64,000 bases of DNA from Chionoecetes opilio (taxonomy: Eukaryota > Arthropoda > Malacostraca > Decapoda > Majidae). Location of the stretch: assembly GCA_016584305.1 (NCBI GenBank), contig JACEEZ010001226.1, forward strand, positions 643,461 through 707,460, given 5' to 3'. Positions 23,341 through 37,300 of this stretch are shown in pieces; the first letter of the stretch is position 1, and each line of letters starts with the position of its first letter. The notes under the pieces were generated by a model that did no database searches, was not told the origin of the DNA, and saw only the letters and a list, made by a program, of their open reading frames with translations. Both the position numbers and the translations under genes were made by a program.

Positions 23341-24201
23341 GGTAAAAATGGACGAGGACTGCGCGGTCATTTTCTGACACACTGACACATTTTTCCTGGC
23401 CTAAAATTGGTGCTTTTTCAGAAAGAGATTTTTTATTTTCCGGAAACCTGTTAAAGTTTTTTTGTTTTGTTTCATCACTAAATTCTAGGATCGCCGTTTC
23501 CATTGACAACAATGTATCTCCATCAAAGAAAGCACTAAAACTTGGCCAGAAAATAATAACCAGTGTCTCAGAAACAAGGCAAGTGACGGAATTGGCCGAA
23601 AACAAGTATGCCCCGCCCCGCCCCGCATTCGCCATCCCGCCCGCCAGTACTTTCCCATTTTCTGGAACAGTATGTGAAGTCTACTCGTGAACCCGTCAGG
23701 TTAGGTTAGGTTTCCTAAACTGTTGTAGGTAACTTTGTCTGGGAATCACAATGAGGGTATTTGTGAGAAAATCCTATGGTTAGTTTCCGAGCTACAGCCA
23801 ATCATCTTCACTCGGAAACCACATACTCGCATAGAGTTGGGGAATATGCCGCCCGCCAGACCGGTGGCCGGGTCCGCTCTGCCCCGCCCTGCTGGGAGGA
23901 TTATTATCATAACCAAACCAAATCTAACCCTGTAACGGGAGGGCTTTGCCACCTCGACGAGATTATTAACCTAACCGAACCTTAACCTACCTAAAGGGTG
24001 GGAGGGGAGGGAGCCTCCGGACGGGGAGGGTGTGTGTATGCACTATTAGACAACTAAATAACTTCTCCAATATGTATATAGTACATTTTAAAGGTTACGC
24101 GGAAGTGGATTAATACTGCACAGTATACTGAGCTAAAAATAATACAGAAAACGTAAGTGGTAAGGGCGGTAGCGACCGCGCAGTTCTCGTCCATTGTAAC
24201 C
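23341..24201. mobile_element. TIR element with perfect 8-bp TSD
   Basis: Left end GGTAAAAATGGACGAGGACT; right end on the other strand GGTTACAATGGACGAGAACT; the match continues through GCGCGGTC. Exact 8-bp copies ATATTATC lie outside both ends (23333-23340 and 24202-24209). Eight-base duplications are typical of hAT and P-like elements, but the ends do not begin CA, so the superfamily is open. The internal segment 23740-23845 is shared with the TTAA-flanked elements at 38.8 and 49.8 kb. Confidence 0.75.
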
Positions 24202-24354
24202 ATATTATCTTATTTGCTTTTACGGTAGTACTTAAGTAAATCTCATGTATTTACTACTATATTATGTTGTTTCTGTTTTTTTCCTGTATGCCTTCGGGTG
24301 AAAATACAATTATTATTATTATTATTATTAATACACGATCGGTGGTTTTAAGTA

Positions 24355-24520
24355 TCCTGAACCTTTCGTTTTCATCACAAGGAGTATTTCTAACTCCTAC
24401 AACAGTCATCGGAAATGAAAAATAACACAAGGGGGATCTGGGGGAGCGATCCCCCCCAGCAAGGTTAGGTTACGCAATCAATGCCCGGGTTAGGTTAGTT
24501 AACTAGCGGGGGGGGTCTGA
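24355..24520. repeat. Inverted copy of the 21.1-kb interspersed repeat
   Basis: Reads 'ggaaatgaaaaataacac', G-run, 'aaggttaggttacgcaatca', 'cccgggttaggttagttaac', which is the reverse complement of the pattern at 21095-21265. It continues left to 'cacgatcggtggttttaag', also seen at 52230-52370. Confidence 0.6.
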
Positions 24521-25842
24521 GTACATGGGTCTGATTGAACATTTTCAGTCAACTCACAAATGTGCTTAAATTAATTTATCTTGAAGCGAAAAAGCATGAA
24601 ACGCTGCCCAAAAATAGTTGGCGTGCCTCGGCGAACCGACTGAACGACAATAGAGAGCAGAGCAGACCCTGCCATGATGGGCGGTTGTTCCACAGTTCAA
24701 TTGCCCCACAGGTTAAAATGCGACCACAAATTTGGTTAATTCAGGCCTGAAAGTGTACAATTTATCTTAGCAGCCACTGGCGAGTACTTAAAAAAAAATT
24801 ACCAGCCAAGAAAAAAAAATGCCAGCCAGAGGAAAATAAACAAATAATTATTCTGCTTGCAAATGATTTAGTGTAGCCCAAGGTGAAGATAAATAATAGA
24901 TTTGTTTGTATATATACAAAAAATGGAATTTTTATTCGGTCCAAATACATAAATGAATGCTGAATTCATTAACTTTTATAGGACATAATTTTGTCTGTAG
25001 TTCAATAATGGGTAAAAATTTAGTGAATGAAAGTTCTTCTTTTATCAGCATGTATGCAGTGGTAATTTTCATCTTCAGATCTTCAGAATCATTATCTTGC
25101 TCCTTCTTTTGCTGACGTTCGAATGCCTTGGCTGTTTCCTTAACCTTGGCGATTTAATTTGGCATCTGCAGTTCAATATGCTTCCTGCTCTTGCCATGGT
25201 AAACTGTTTTCTTTTTTATTTAAATTTGTTTTAGTTTTCATCGCAGATAAGTTATGTCGTCTTTTTTCCATTTTGGAACAAATGTTTTCTGACGCTTTTT
25301 TGTGGGAGGCAACGAGCTTGACGTTGACGATAAGGGTTTCATAAGTTTCATGTTGGAAGCAAACGACGCTACTCCGTATCGTCAGTTGACTACGGCAACA
25401 CTGTGTGTGTGTGAACTGTGAGTTTCAGCAGTGCTGAGTGATGCGCTTGTCACAGTGTGGTGTGGTGGTGTCAGGTTGTCAACTAGTTAGATGTCCCCAC
25501 AACTGAGTTGCCAATTAGTTCTCGCACTGATACGTTCCTACTAGATACGTGGTCATGGCCTAGGAAGGAAAAGTCAACCCGCTGTAGTGGCCCCCCTTGC
25601 TAGATGTTAATTTGAAGGGCTCAACAAACCTGGAGATTACGCTGCCACCACCCACATTAAGTGGAAAAAAAAAAAAAAACCAACCAGAGAATATATGAGG
25701 GTAACTGAATTAAATGGACGACTCTTTTAACAGGGTTTCTTTATAATTCTTAATAATAAGTAATCACATCCCCACTCGAGGGTTTCACCAAAATCACGAA
25801 ACGGTAACGGTACAAAATAAAATTTAACTCACTTTGGCTTAA
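24521..25842. other. No gene recognised
   Basis: AT-rich with short homopolymers (A14 near 25665). The stretch 24750-24850 has 'cagccactggcgagtac' text resembling the repeats at 29160-29330. No exon is supported. Confidence 0.35.
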
Positions 25843-26754
25843 GGGGACACCACACAGGTGATGCCAAAATTTCACAGGCTGCCTTTAGAGCCAAAATCTT
25901 ATCTCCATCGTGTTTTTTGTGAGCGTTTACATTATCTGACCAAGTTGTATTACTATTGGATTTAAATTTTTTTTTTTTTATGGAAATCTACTTAAAATCG
26001 AAAAATTCTTTGTTTAATGAGATATTTAGCTTAGGGTATTCTGTAAACATTCAACAATAAAGTTACGAAGGGAAATTCTCCTATCACTCCGAAAAAGGTT
26101 GAAAATGCCACTCTGAAAATATGTAATGTCTAGAATAAGAAAAATTCCAGAAATTCCGCCTGTCATTGTAATAAAAATCTGCTGCGTCATTTTACACATA
26201 TGTATGCAAGTATAAAGTGTGCAAAATTTGAGATCTGTATTACAAAAATGGCAGGAGGAGTAGGCCGTGAAAGTAAAAAAAATCGCGTTGTGAGAAAACA
26301 ACGAATATACCTTATCTTATTGACTATCAAGTTACTTTAGTCTAACTTCTTATTTATCCATTGTGTAATGTATTGAGGTGATAGAAAACGTTCGTATACA
26401 TTCCTATTTCATGGGAAAATATTTGTTTTCAATTTATACAAATAATTATGATGGTGCTGCGGTCGCCAGGACGCGGGGGGGGGGGGGGGTAGTATTGGGG
26501 GGGCCAGGGAATGGGTAATATGGCTCATATTTGCATTTCAGAGCTACTACATTGTAGTTCTAGGCCAAAAGAACAATTTTACAAATAATTATGACGGTGA
26601 TGCGGAATCCAGGATGGGACGCGGGGGGGTAGCATTGGAAAAAGAAAAAGAAAAAAATAGTACCTTGTAGTTATAGGCCTAAAGAACAATTTTAGCACAA
26701 AAATGAAAAATTTCAAAATTGAGTGATTCTGGTCCTCAGTTGTGTGGTGTCCCC
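25843..26754. mobile_element. TTAA-flanked TIR element, 912 bp
   Basis: GGGGACACCACACAGG at the left and the complement of GGGGACACCACACAAC at the right, with TTAA on both sides (25839-25842 and 26755-26758). TTAA duplications are known for piggyBac and Kolobok; the GGG start would fit Kolobok better. A G15-type run (26477-26490) and an internal duplicated segment near 26450-26650 are present. It is non-coding. Confidence 0.7.
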
Positions 26755-26849
26755 TTAACATAATCCCAAAATTACTTAATCACAGTCACTAGGTAATATA
26801 CCTATCTCTACCTAAACTCAATCAATAATAGTCGTGGCCTTAACTCTTA

Positions 26850-27127
26850 AGCCCGGTTCCCACCTTCCCGCTTGTACGGCCGCCATACAACAACAAAGAC
26901 GTCACAATGACGTCACAACAAAGTCTACCGCACCGCCGTACTGCTGTACGGCCGCCGTACAAAGTTAAATTCAAGTCATCTCTCCCGCTCGACGGTGTCC
27001 GCTCGAGCGGAGTTGCCAACTGTGCCCAGTTACCACAAATACCACTCAAGCGGTGATGATGGTGACGTCATTGTTGAGCGGTGTTGTTGTAAGACGGCCG
27101 TACAAGCGGGCTGATGGGAACCGGCCT
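26850..27127. mobile_element. PIF/Harbinger-like MITE with CRE palindromes, copy 1
   Basis: Ends AGCCCGGTTCCCACC and, on the other strand, AGGCCGGTTCCCATC, with exact TTA on both sides (26847-26849 and 27128-27130). The inner part contains the CRE palindrome TGACGTCA twice (near 26909 and 27062) and repeated 'gtacggccgcc' motifs. Copy 2 at 63031 is nearly identical. Confidence 0.8.
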
Positions 27128-27365
27128 TTAAGCGTGTAGTCCTGGACGGTTACAACACCTGCTGCAACACTGCCTTTTCAGCTGGCCCCGTACACTGCGC
27201 TGCCATGGGCCAGGTGCTTCACTGGCTTCCTCCCATAAGGCTGCCGTCTCGTCACTCCGTTCACCTCCTAAAAACCCTGTATAAACAGTACAAGTTACAA
27301 GTCTTCGTGAACTAATCAATGCACAGGAAATCCTTATAAGTCGGACGTCAAACACATACCTTGTA

Positions 27366-28133
27366 CAGGGAGGTCCCGTTATACGAGCATTCGATATACG
27401 AGAATCCGATGATACGAGATGTGTAAATTAGGGTCTATTTTCAATATACGAGATCGAAAATCCAATGCTACGACATTCAAACTGGGGTGAGTAAAATTAT
27501 CAAGTTCAAAATACTCGCCCTACCACTCCCAGTCTGGACAAAGGGGGATTTGGTTGACCCCAGTCAGGTCACCCCTAGCAAGCCGTGACCTGAAGGGTAA
27601 TTAAGCATATGGCGCGGCCTGACATTTAGTGGTAATTAGCCAGGTGTGAGGCTCCAACCTTGGGACCGCAGTCAAGTCACCAAGCAAGGCATGACCTGAA
27701 GGGTAATTAAGCATATGGCGCGGCCTGATCCTTAGGGGTATTTAGCCAGGTGTGCGGCCCCAACCTTGGGACCGCTACACTACCCTCTTTTGTATCACGC
27801 GGGGTCCCCTACAGTACAACGTCTTTTTTGCTTGTTATGCATGTTTTATGTTTAATTAATGTGCAGTTATGTTATTTTGTGTGCTATTTTCTCTTTCAGA
27901 ATGCTTTTTCTACAGAATAGGTAGTACAGTGTGGGTAATATAGACGCTGTGTGTTTGTTGTGTTTGCTAGTTTATTTTAGCTTGAAAAACGTTTATTTTT
28001 TTTTATTTTTTTTATGGATGGTCCTGGAACCAAACCTATATTTTACCATTAGTTATGTGTTTCGTTATACGAGATTTCGCTTTACGAGTATACCAGGTGG
28101 AACCTAACTGCTCGTATCTTCGGGACCTCCCTG
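27366..28133. mobile_element. pogo/Tigger-like MITE, copy 2
   Basis: Same TIR CAGGGAGGTCCCG as at 5946, flanked by TA (27364-27365 and 28134-28135). The internal tandem duplication is retained. It differs from copy 1 by scattered substitutions and small indels and has no transposase. Confidence 0.8.
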
Positions 28134-30157
<2,024 letters not shown>

Positions 30158-30350
30158 GAGTGGCCTGGTGTTGTAGTGGTTAACATGCTCATTGCTCAGC
30201 CCACAACTGGGAGGACAAAGGTTCAAATTCTCAGCTAGGCAGAAATATGTGAAAATAATGAAAAAATAAAATGAAGAGGAAGCTGTGTTGAAATGGTTTG
30301 TGCAACATCCTGCATGAGACTTATCAGTGCATAGAGTTTAATCATTTGAG
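30158..30350 (+). mobile_element. tRNA-like SINE fragment
   Basis: An A-box-like tgtagtggttaacatgctc (30172) and a B-box-like aggttcaaattc (30220) sit at tRNA-like spacing, followed by a 'ggcagaaatatgtgaaaataa' body. It ends near the next TA-flanked element. Confidence 0.5.
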
Positions 30351-30455
30351 GCAGTCGCAAATAATATACTTTTCCTATCCAATTCTAATTCTAGCTGATT
30401 ATGGCGGTTTCAGAATCAGTGTTTTTTTTTTCTGGGATAGCAAACCATATTCCTA

Positions 30456-31117
30456 CCGTAGATAACAGTGAAGTCGCCAGTTCTACGTTTCTTTGTTATT
30501 TACAGACGTGTGGTGGCGTTAATACTTACATTTGTACATCCATGATTTCAGGAAAGTTAGAAGGGTCTATCTGGAAAGTGTGTCATTTTGTGTCTTCATC
30601 TGTGTCATATTAGGGCTATAAATGAACGAATTACAAAAATAAAACCGAGTGGCGACCTCACTATACCTACTACAGTAAAGTCGCCAGCTAGTATTTTAAC
30701 CCAACAGTTGAGTTGCCACTCTGGGGAATTCAGGGAAATTAGAGGTAAAGTAAAGCAAGTCTCTATATATATTAGCTGCGGAAGATGCTTGGATATATAA
30801 AAATTCCTCTGCCAACGTGAAAATAAATTCTATTCAAGTTTGAAAGATCTGGCAAGTCTTGTGTCCTGTCGTCCGAAAAGCTATTGTTTACTGTTTGTCA
30901 TCGCGCGAAGAAAAACGTGAGAAGCAAAATGCGCAACAGTTATATTTGCAGATACAAAGCATAAAACAATGCTGAAACAGGGTAGATTATACAGTCATGA
31001 TATAAACTACTGTGTAACATCTGCAGTGGCACTTAAAAATCAGTAGTGATGCTATAATTCGTAATATTTGGTGCCTGGCGACTTCACTGCAGGTGGCGAC
31101 TTCACTGTTATCTACGG
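30456..31117. mobile_element. TA-flanked TIR element (CCGTAGATAA family), copy 2
   Basis: CCGTAGATAACAGTGAAG and its complement bound 662 bases, with TA outside (30454-30455 and 31118-31119). It is colinear with the inverted copy at 14412-15065, including the 'gttgagttgccactctgggg' and 'ctatctggaaagtgtg' segments. The high visible similarity suggests recent activity. Confidence 0.8.
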
Positions 31118-31187
31118 TAGGCAACAGCATATTGTAAGGTCAAGCTTAAGAACAGGATTAGCCATTGACTGCAAATCATGTGTGCTG

Positions 31188-32277
31188 CAGGGTTGTTTGA
31201 TTTAAATCAAGTTGATTTTAATCATTGATTTAAATCCTGATTTAAATCAAATGATTTTTTTTATTTTTAAATCTGATTTAAATCATAACTTTATCATTAT
31301 TTGATAACGAGAGGGGAAAGAAGGAAAATTAAGCAATTGGGTTTTATGAACACCAATTTTATCATTGTAGTATAATTATATCATAATGAGACACAATGAG
31401 TGTTGCGGGGAATCTACTGTGGCACTTTTAGATAGCAAATTGCCATGGGGCTGTTTTCACAGCAGAAATATTTTGTTGTTGTACTGTACAAAAAGCCACA
31501 CTACTATAACCAAAAGTTGAATGTGCATGTTACTTTTGTTTATAAAATGCCAAAGTGATATTAACCAAACTTTAATATGCATTATGATTAATTATCAAAC
31601 AAAAAATATAATATTCTTGTTTAACCGCTGAAGTACTACAACAAAAATCCCATTCAATCCGATGGACTTCCCATTGGGAAGTCCAGTAGCAAGGATGAGT
31701 ATGAAAAATTAGGCCGAACAGTATGATATAGCAAAATCAGGCAATATTTTGTGTAGCAGACTCTCATCACAGACAGAATGATGACCTTTCATATGCCAGC
31801 TAGGAGGTTATTATCGGAGGTCAAATTAATAATCATTTGGTGTGTCTTGGGGGGGTTGGAGGTAAAGCTTGCAGGACGGTAGGACCGCCCACTCGATCCC
31901 CCAGCCAATAGGAACCACGAATGGGACTGGGGCAGTCTGGATGTGTTTTCTCGAGCATCAGTGCAGCCTGGGCCAGCCTAGGCCGGCCTGGCAAATGTCG
32001 CGAAAACGCACTTATAGACCTAGGCCTATTGATGTGAAAACGTCCATCACAAAAATAGAAAATATGTAAATTCATCTGTATTTCATGTTATATGCATTTT
32101 TTATTCACTTATTGTTTCTCTTTTTAGTTATAAATATGCTAAATAATATCCTTAGTAGTTAGATTTCATGTAGATCATCAAATTAATAAAAAAAAAAAAA
32201 TTAAATAAAAAAAAATCCGATTTAAATCAAATAATTTTTTTTTTTTTTTTTCTAAATAAAAAAAATCAGCAACCCTG
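31188..32277. mobile_element. hAT element with perfect 8-bp TSD
   Basis: Exact GTGTGCTG lies at 31180-31187 and 32278-32285. The ends are CAGGGTTG...CAACCCTG, the hAT CA...TG form. Both ends run into repeated 'gatttaaatca' motifs, common subterminal repeats in this group. The inside has no intact transposase. The right end lies 66 bases upstream of the neugrin start codon, so the element may sit in its promoter. Confidence 0.85.
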
Positions 32278-32343
32278 GTGTGCTGTAGTTTCTTGCATTT
32301 AGTGTCCATGACTGATGTGTACTTTTTCTGCCGTGACAGCACC

Positions 32344-34252
32344 ATGGCAGTACCACTGACTGTGGCTGGCAGAGTGTTCTACCCTCTGGGGTTCACTAGA
32401 TGCATCACAACTTCTGCTGTTCTCTCAGGTTAGTTTTTTTTTATTAAAAAAAAAAAAAATCTCTCCCACACACACAATTGTAATTATGTAATTGTAATTG
32501 ATACAACACAAGAACGAGATGGGTGGGCAGACTGTGTATATCTAGATCTTAAAAAGGCATTTGATAAAGTTCCACTTGAGAGACTACTATGGAAATTGGA
32601 AAATATAGGAGGAATCAAAGGGATGATCAAAACCTGGATGGAAAGTTATCTGAGAGGAAGAGAAATGAGAACAGTAGTTAAGGATGAAAAACCTGAATGG
32701 AGGAAGGTATTTAGTGGGGTAGCACAAGGATCGGCTGGCTGGCTGCTGGCACCAATAATGTTCATGATTTACGTCAATGGCTTGACTGATAAAATAAAAG
32801 AGTTATATTAGTTTGTTTGCAGATGATGCAAAACTATTAAGAGAAATATAAAACTATAAAGATTGTGAAACACTACAAAATGACCTGAACAAGATCTACG
32901 AATGGAGCAGAAAATGGGAAATGGAATTTAATGTGAATAAGTGTCATGTGATGGAAATTGGAAAAAGCAAGAGATATAAATGGCCATATAAAATGGGAAA
33001 TGAAGTAATTACATATGTTCATGAAGAAAAGTACCTGGGAGTTACAATGCAGAATAACCTACAACCAGAAAAACATATAAATATAATATTTGGAGATACG
33101 TACTGTACATACAGGATGTCGAAGAATATTAGAGTGGCATTTCATTACATGGACAAATATATGATGAGAAAGATAATTACTACAATGATCCGACCAAAAA
33201 TGGAATATGCTGTCATTGTATGGTCCCCATATAAAAAGAAGCATGTGAAAAAGTTGGAGAGGATACAGAGAATGGCAACCAAGATGGTACCAGAGCTAAA
33301 AGAACTTTCTTATGAGGATAGGTTGAAGGAAAAAAAACTACCAACACTTGAGAAGAGAAGAGAAAGAGGAGACTTAATAACAATTTTTAAACTGATAACT
33401 AAGATGGAAGAAACAGACAATGAGAGACTACTGACTCGGAAACAAAGAGAAGGACGATACACAAGAGGACATACAAAAAAATTAGGAAAAGGGAGATGCC
33501 TGAACAACATAAAGAAGTACAGCTTTCCTCATAGAAATGTAGAAGTTTGAATGGACTAAATGATGAGGTGATATCGGCAAATAATGTGCACCAATTGAAA
33601 GAAAGACTGGAAAAATGTAGATACAGAGACGGGACCCCATGAGTGTGGCTCAGGCTCTGTAAAATTAAAACACACACACACACATTTTTATACCTCCTTT
33701 GTCACAATCACTAATAAAAACTGTACGTAGGATAAAATTATCACCCAGACCCCCTTCATGCATACTGCTCATGGCCCAATACTACTACTTGACATTCCAC
33801 ATCATTCCCTGCTTACCATAATAAAAGTGCACCCTCTCCGTCCACCAGGCCGCGGCATCCGGAGTGTTGTCAAGGGCCTGGGCTTGCGGGAGGAGGAGCT
33901 GGAGGATATTGGACCAGACGAGCTCGAGGCCATGAGTTATCCCTCTTACGACACTTTCAATCGTGTGGCTGCTCAGATTGAAGGGTAAGTGAACTCTGTA
34001 GGGACATCACTAGTCTAAGGGATGTCCAATGCATACCTCTTTGCTCATTAAGTCATTTGACATGCCTCCTCTGCTCATGAATCAGTAATGCCATGTTGCT
34101 TTGTGATGACATACATACATAATAGCTATGTGGAGCTTTGTCAAGTGTCTAAGAAGTCTCGTTACGCTATTCTGTCTGGAGAAAAGGGTATGTATTGTGG
34201 AATGTTGACTTATCAGACATTTATGATACCTGTTGCTGGTCTTGAATAGGAA

Positions 34253-34350
<98 letters not shown>

Positions 34351-37300
34351 TAGCTTGCTTTTATGACCTGTTAATTTCTTTCAGCGATGCAAAGAGATAC
34401 CAAGCTCATTTACGTCATAAGACAATCCAGCACAAATACTTTAAATCTTGGAATACGAATGAAGAGAACCTGTTGACGTGGTCCATGAAGGAGCAGCTGA
34501 AGTACCTGCATTCCAGTGATCCAGCCCAATGGACTCCCGACGTCCTCTCCAAGTCCTTCCCCATCTCTCCTGAAGGTGTTGTGGTAGGTAGTCGAAGAAG
34601 AAGTGTGGGGGCAACACCTTAGTATCGGTGATTTTACTCTGGATCTTGAAGTGTTGTGGTATTTGTCCCTTTTTGTGTTTCTTCTTGTGACTGTCTTGGC
34701 TTTATGGCTAATCTATTTTCTTGCTGTTTCTTTGTTTTCCACATCAGTAATAAAGTTTGTTTCTTCATATCTGCATCCTGTTCATCTGCTAGGAGTAAAA
34801 ATGTGGTATTGAAGAGTTGATCAAGTCTGAACTAACATGCTGGGTTTGAAAACTGAGGCATTTGATGTACAGCTCAAAAACTGTTAACACACACTTTAGA
34901 ATGGAAGTAACACCAGTCAGGTTCAATGCCTCATATTCTGGATTACCTATTGTATTAGATAACATCACATTTGATATGGCTTGCTAACACTGTGATTTCT
35001 TTAATGTTTCTTAAACTTTAAAGGAACAGGCATTGAAATATCTTTTTTTTAGTTATAGTAAAACATTTTGTATGAATTATATATTGGGGGTGAAAAAGCA
35101 TGGCAGGCTTATTGTTGGCCGTCCCCATGCTCTCTCTCTCTCTCCAGGTTTCCTTTGTTTCTCAGTAACACCAGAAAGTAAGCACAGCTTCCAGTAAATA
35201 TAGCTGTATATAGGGTATAGGGAAAATAAGTCTGTAGTATATACTCTCGATCATTCTTCTTTCAAGCCAAGAACGAGTCCACTGCCGTTTTTTTTGCATA
35301 TAATGTGCCAAAACACACAAATTGAGGCGAATAGCAGCCAGTCTAAGTCTTCTTGCACGATCCATTGCGTTTGTTTTGGTCGCGGGTCCTGGTAGATGGT
35401 CGTAGGCGAAACGCCGTGTGACGACACGCGCACTTTTTGCCATCACTACGGGCATCAAATGGTAGAAAAATACCAAAAGATGCCGGAAAATATCGCTTGT
35501 GTGACACGGCCTTTACGGTCCAGAAAGTTTTGGCAATAATTATGCATATTTTTGTTTCACTCATTATCTTACTTGCAGTGATTCGTAATACAACTTACAC
35601 CTACAATATTTTCCCACAGATTGGTTTCTGAACTAAAAATTGACATTGCAGAGATTGGTGAAAACCCATTGGGTGCCCAAATCAGAGACTGAGAGACAGA
35701 AACACGACCAAGCAGTGGTGGCTCGCTGGAAGAAACATATGAGGGGTGAAATTGGCAGTTTACAAATTTTGGAGAAGGCACTCAATAACAAGTAAGTATT
35801 CTCAGCTATGATTTACATATTGGAGAATTTCATGTTTTATTGTGGGAGATACTTAGCTGGGTAATCTTTTGCAGTTAGGGGTAACATCATGAATGCACAA
35901 AACACCAGCACCACCAGAAACAAAAGTTACTAAGGATTACTCAAATGAAGAACTCAAATAAAGAGTAGATACTCAACGTTCACAAACTTCATAGCTGGGC
36001 ACAATACATAGTCATGACGTGGAAAGTAGCAGTGCTCAACAAAGAGTTATTCATATATTTGGTGGGGGTTTGCAGAGCTAGGGTCGGGCCACCCCAATTG
36101 TACTTTACATACTTTTTTTTCCCCCTAGGTTTTCCCCTGAGACCCTGCCATCTCCAGTGATGGGCACAGAGCAAGTACTCAACATACTTGAGGGTTTACA
36201 TTTTGATGGAGAAAAACCATATGGTAAGCTTTACTGCTAGTGTAATGTTATATTTATTCAGTAGAGAATAGTGGTGGGCATAGCCAACCGAGAAGTTAAC
36301 TTCATAAGTGCTTAACTGCCGACTCATCTTAACTTCGATAACGCTTAACCCATAAACATCATAAAGAAAACATTTGAGAGATCAATAACTGCTAACCACC
36401 AAGTTGACATAACACTAACCTCAACATAAGGACAAAGTAGTCCTCCAGGCGGGGCCGTGGGTTATGAGGCTCCTGGCTGGCTGCTCCTAGTGCACCCGCC
36501 ACACCCGGCCATCAACAGCCACAACATCCTCAATCAGATCCAAAACGTCTTTCTCCTTCCGTTGCAGGCAGCCTGTGGGGTTTATGTTACACGGTTAGCA
36601 GAGTGAGGGGTGTGTCCTGAGTTGTCTCCTGGCTCCAACTGCCTGAGCTCAATGAGATGGTTGTAGGCAGTGAACGGCCAGAGTTTGAATGCCGAGATTA
36701 TATATCGGCTAACAGACCGAAACAAACATGTATGATTATAGCGTTAGCAGACAGAGTTAACAGAAGAAATTTAGCAGAAGCTAATTAGTTCATAATTTAT
36801 GCTCAAAGTTAGTTGAAACACTAATCTGCAAATGTAAAGTTAACTACACTAATTAAGTGTTTGCAGATGAGTGGAACCATGCCCACCAGTCTACCGGGAT
36901 GGTAGACAGACCACAGCAGGAGCGAATCCCTCAAACATATTGATTTTATAGTTACATAATGGATTAATATGATAACTTAATATGACAATACGTAATTCAA
37001 ACAGCATTTAAAAAGTTGAAAGCACTCAAAAGAAATTACAGAACTAATACAAATTATTCTCTACTTGAGTGTGGCTATGCATTTTGTGAGCAGTTGTACT
37101 GTTACACAATAAAATTACACTTTTTATTCTATCTGTCTTCTGTTGTGTGTTATATCCCACTCCTCCAAGTAGAGGCAATAAAAGTAGTCGGATGTGGTTG
37201 ACACAATCAATTGTAGTCAGGAGGCAGCAGCTTTCTCTTGTGCCTGTACCATCCATGAGAGAGAGAGATAGAGATTATAAGATTTATGTAGTTTTTAAGT

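Noticed and set aside
27128..27355. Possible minus-strand exon (begins GFLGGERSDETAALWEEA after a TATACAG)
   Set aside because: Weak polypyrimidine tract, no family match, and it is wedged between two MITEs; not enough to call.
33310..33683. Minus-strand frames over the intron 1 retroelement
   Set aside because: Shadows of the plus-strand reverse transcriptase fragment.
34233..34622. 129-codon frame with a long Arg-Glu run before neugrin exon 3
   Set aside because: The start is a GA microsatellite in the intron; only 34385-34583 is exon.
35162..35564. Minus-strand frames in neugrin intron 3 resembling a Harbinger protein start
   Set aside because: Only a vague likeness; one end looks Harbinger-like (gtgtgacacggcct before TTA at 35500-35516), but I could not find a matching other end.
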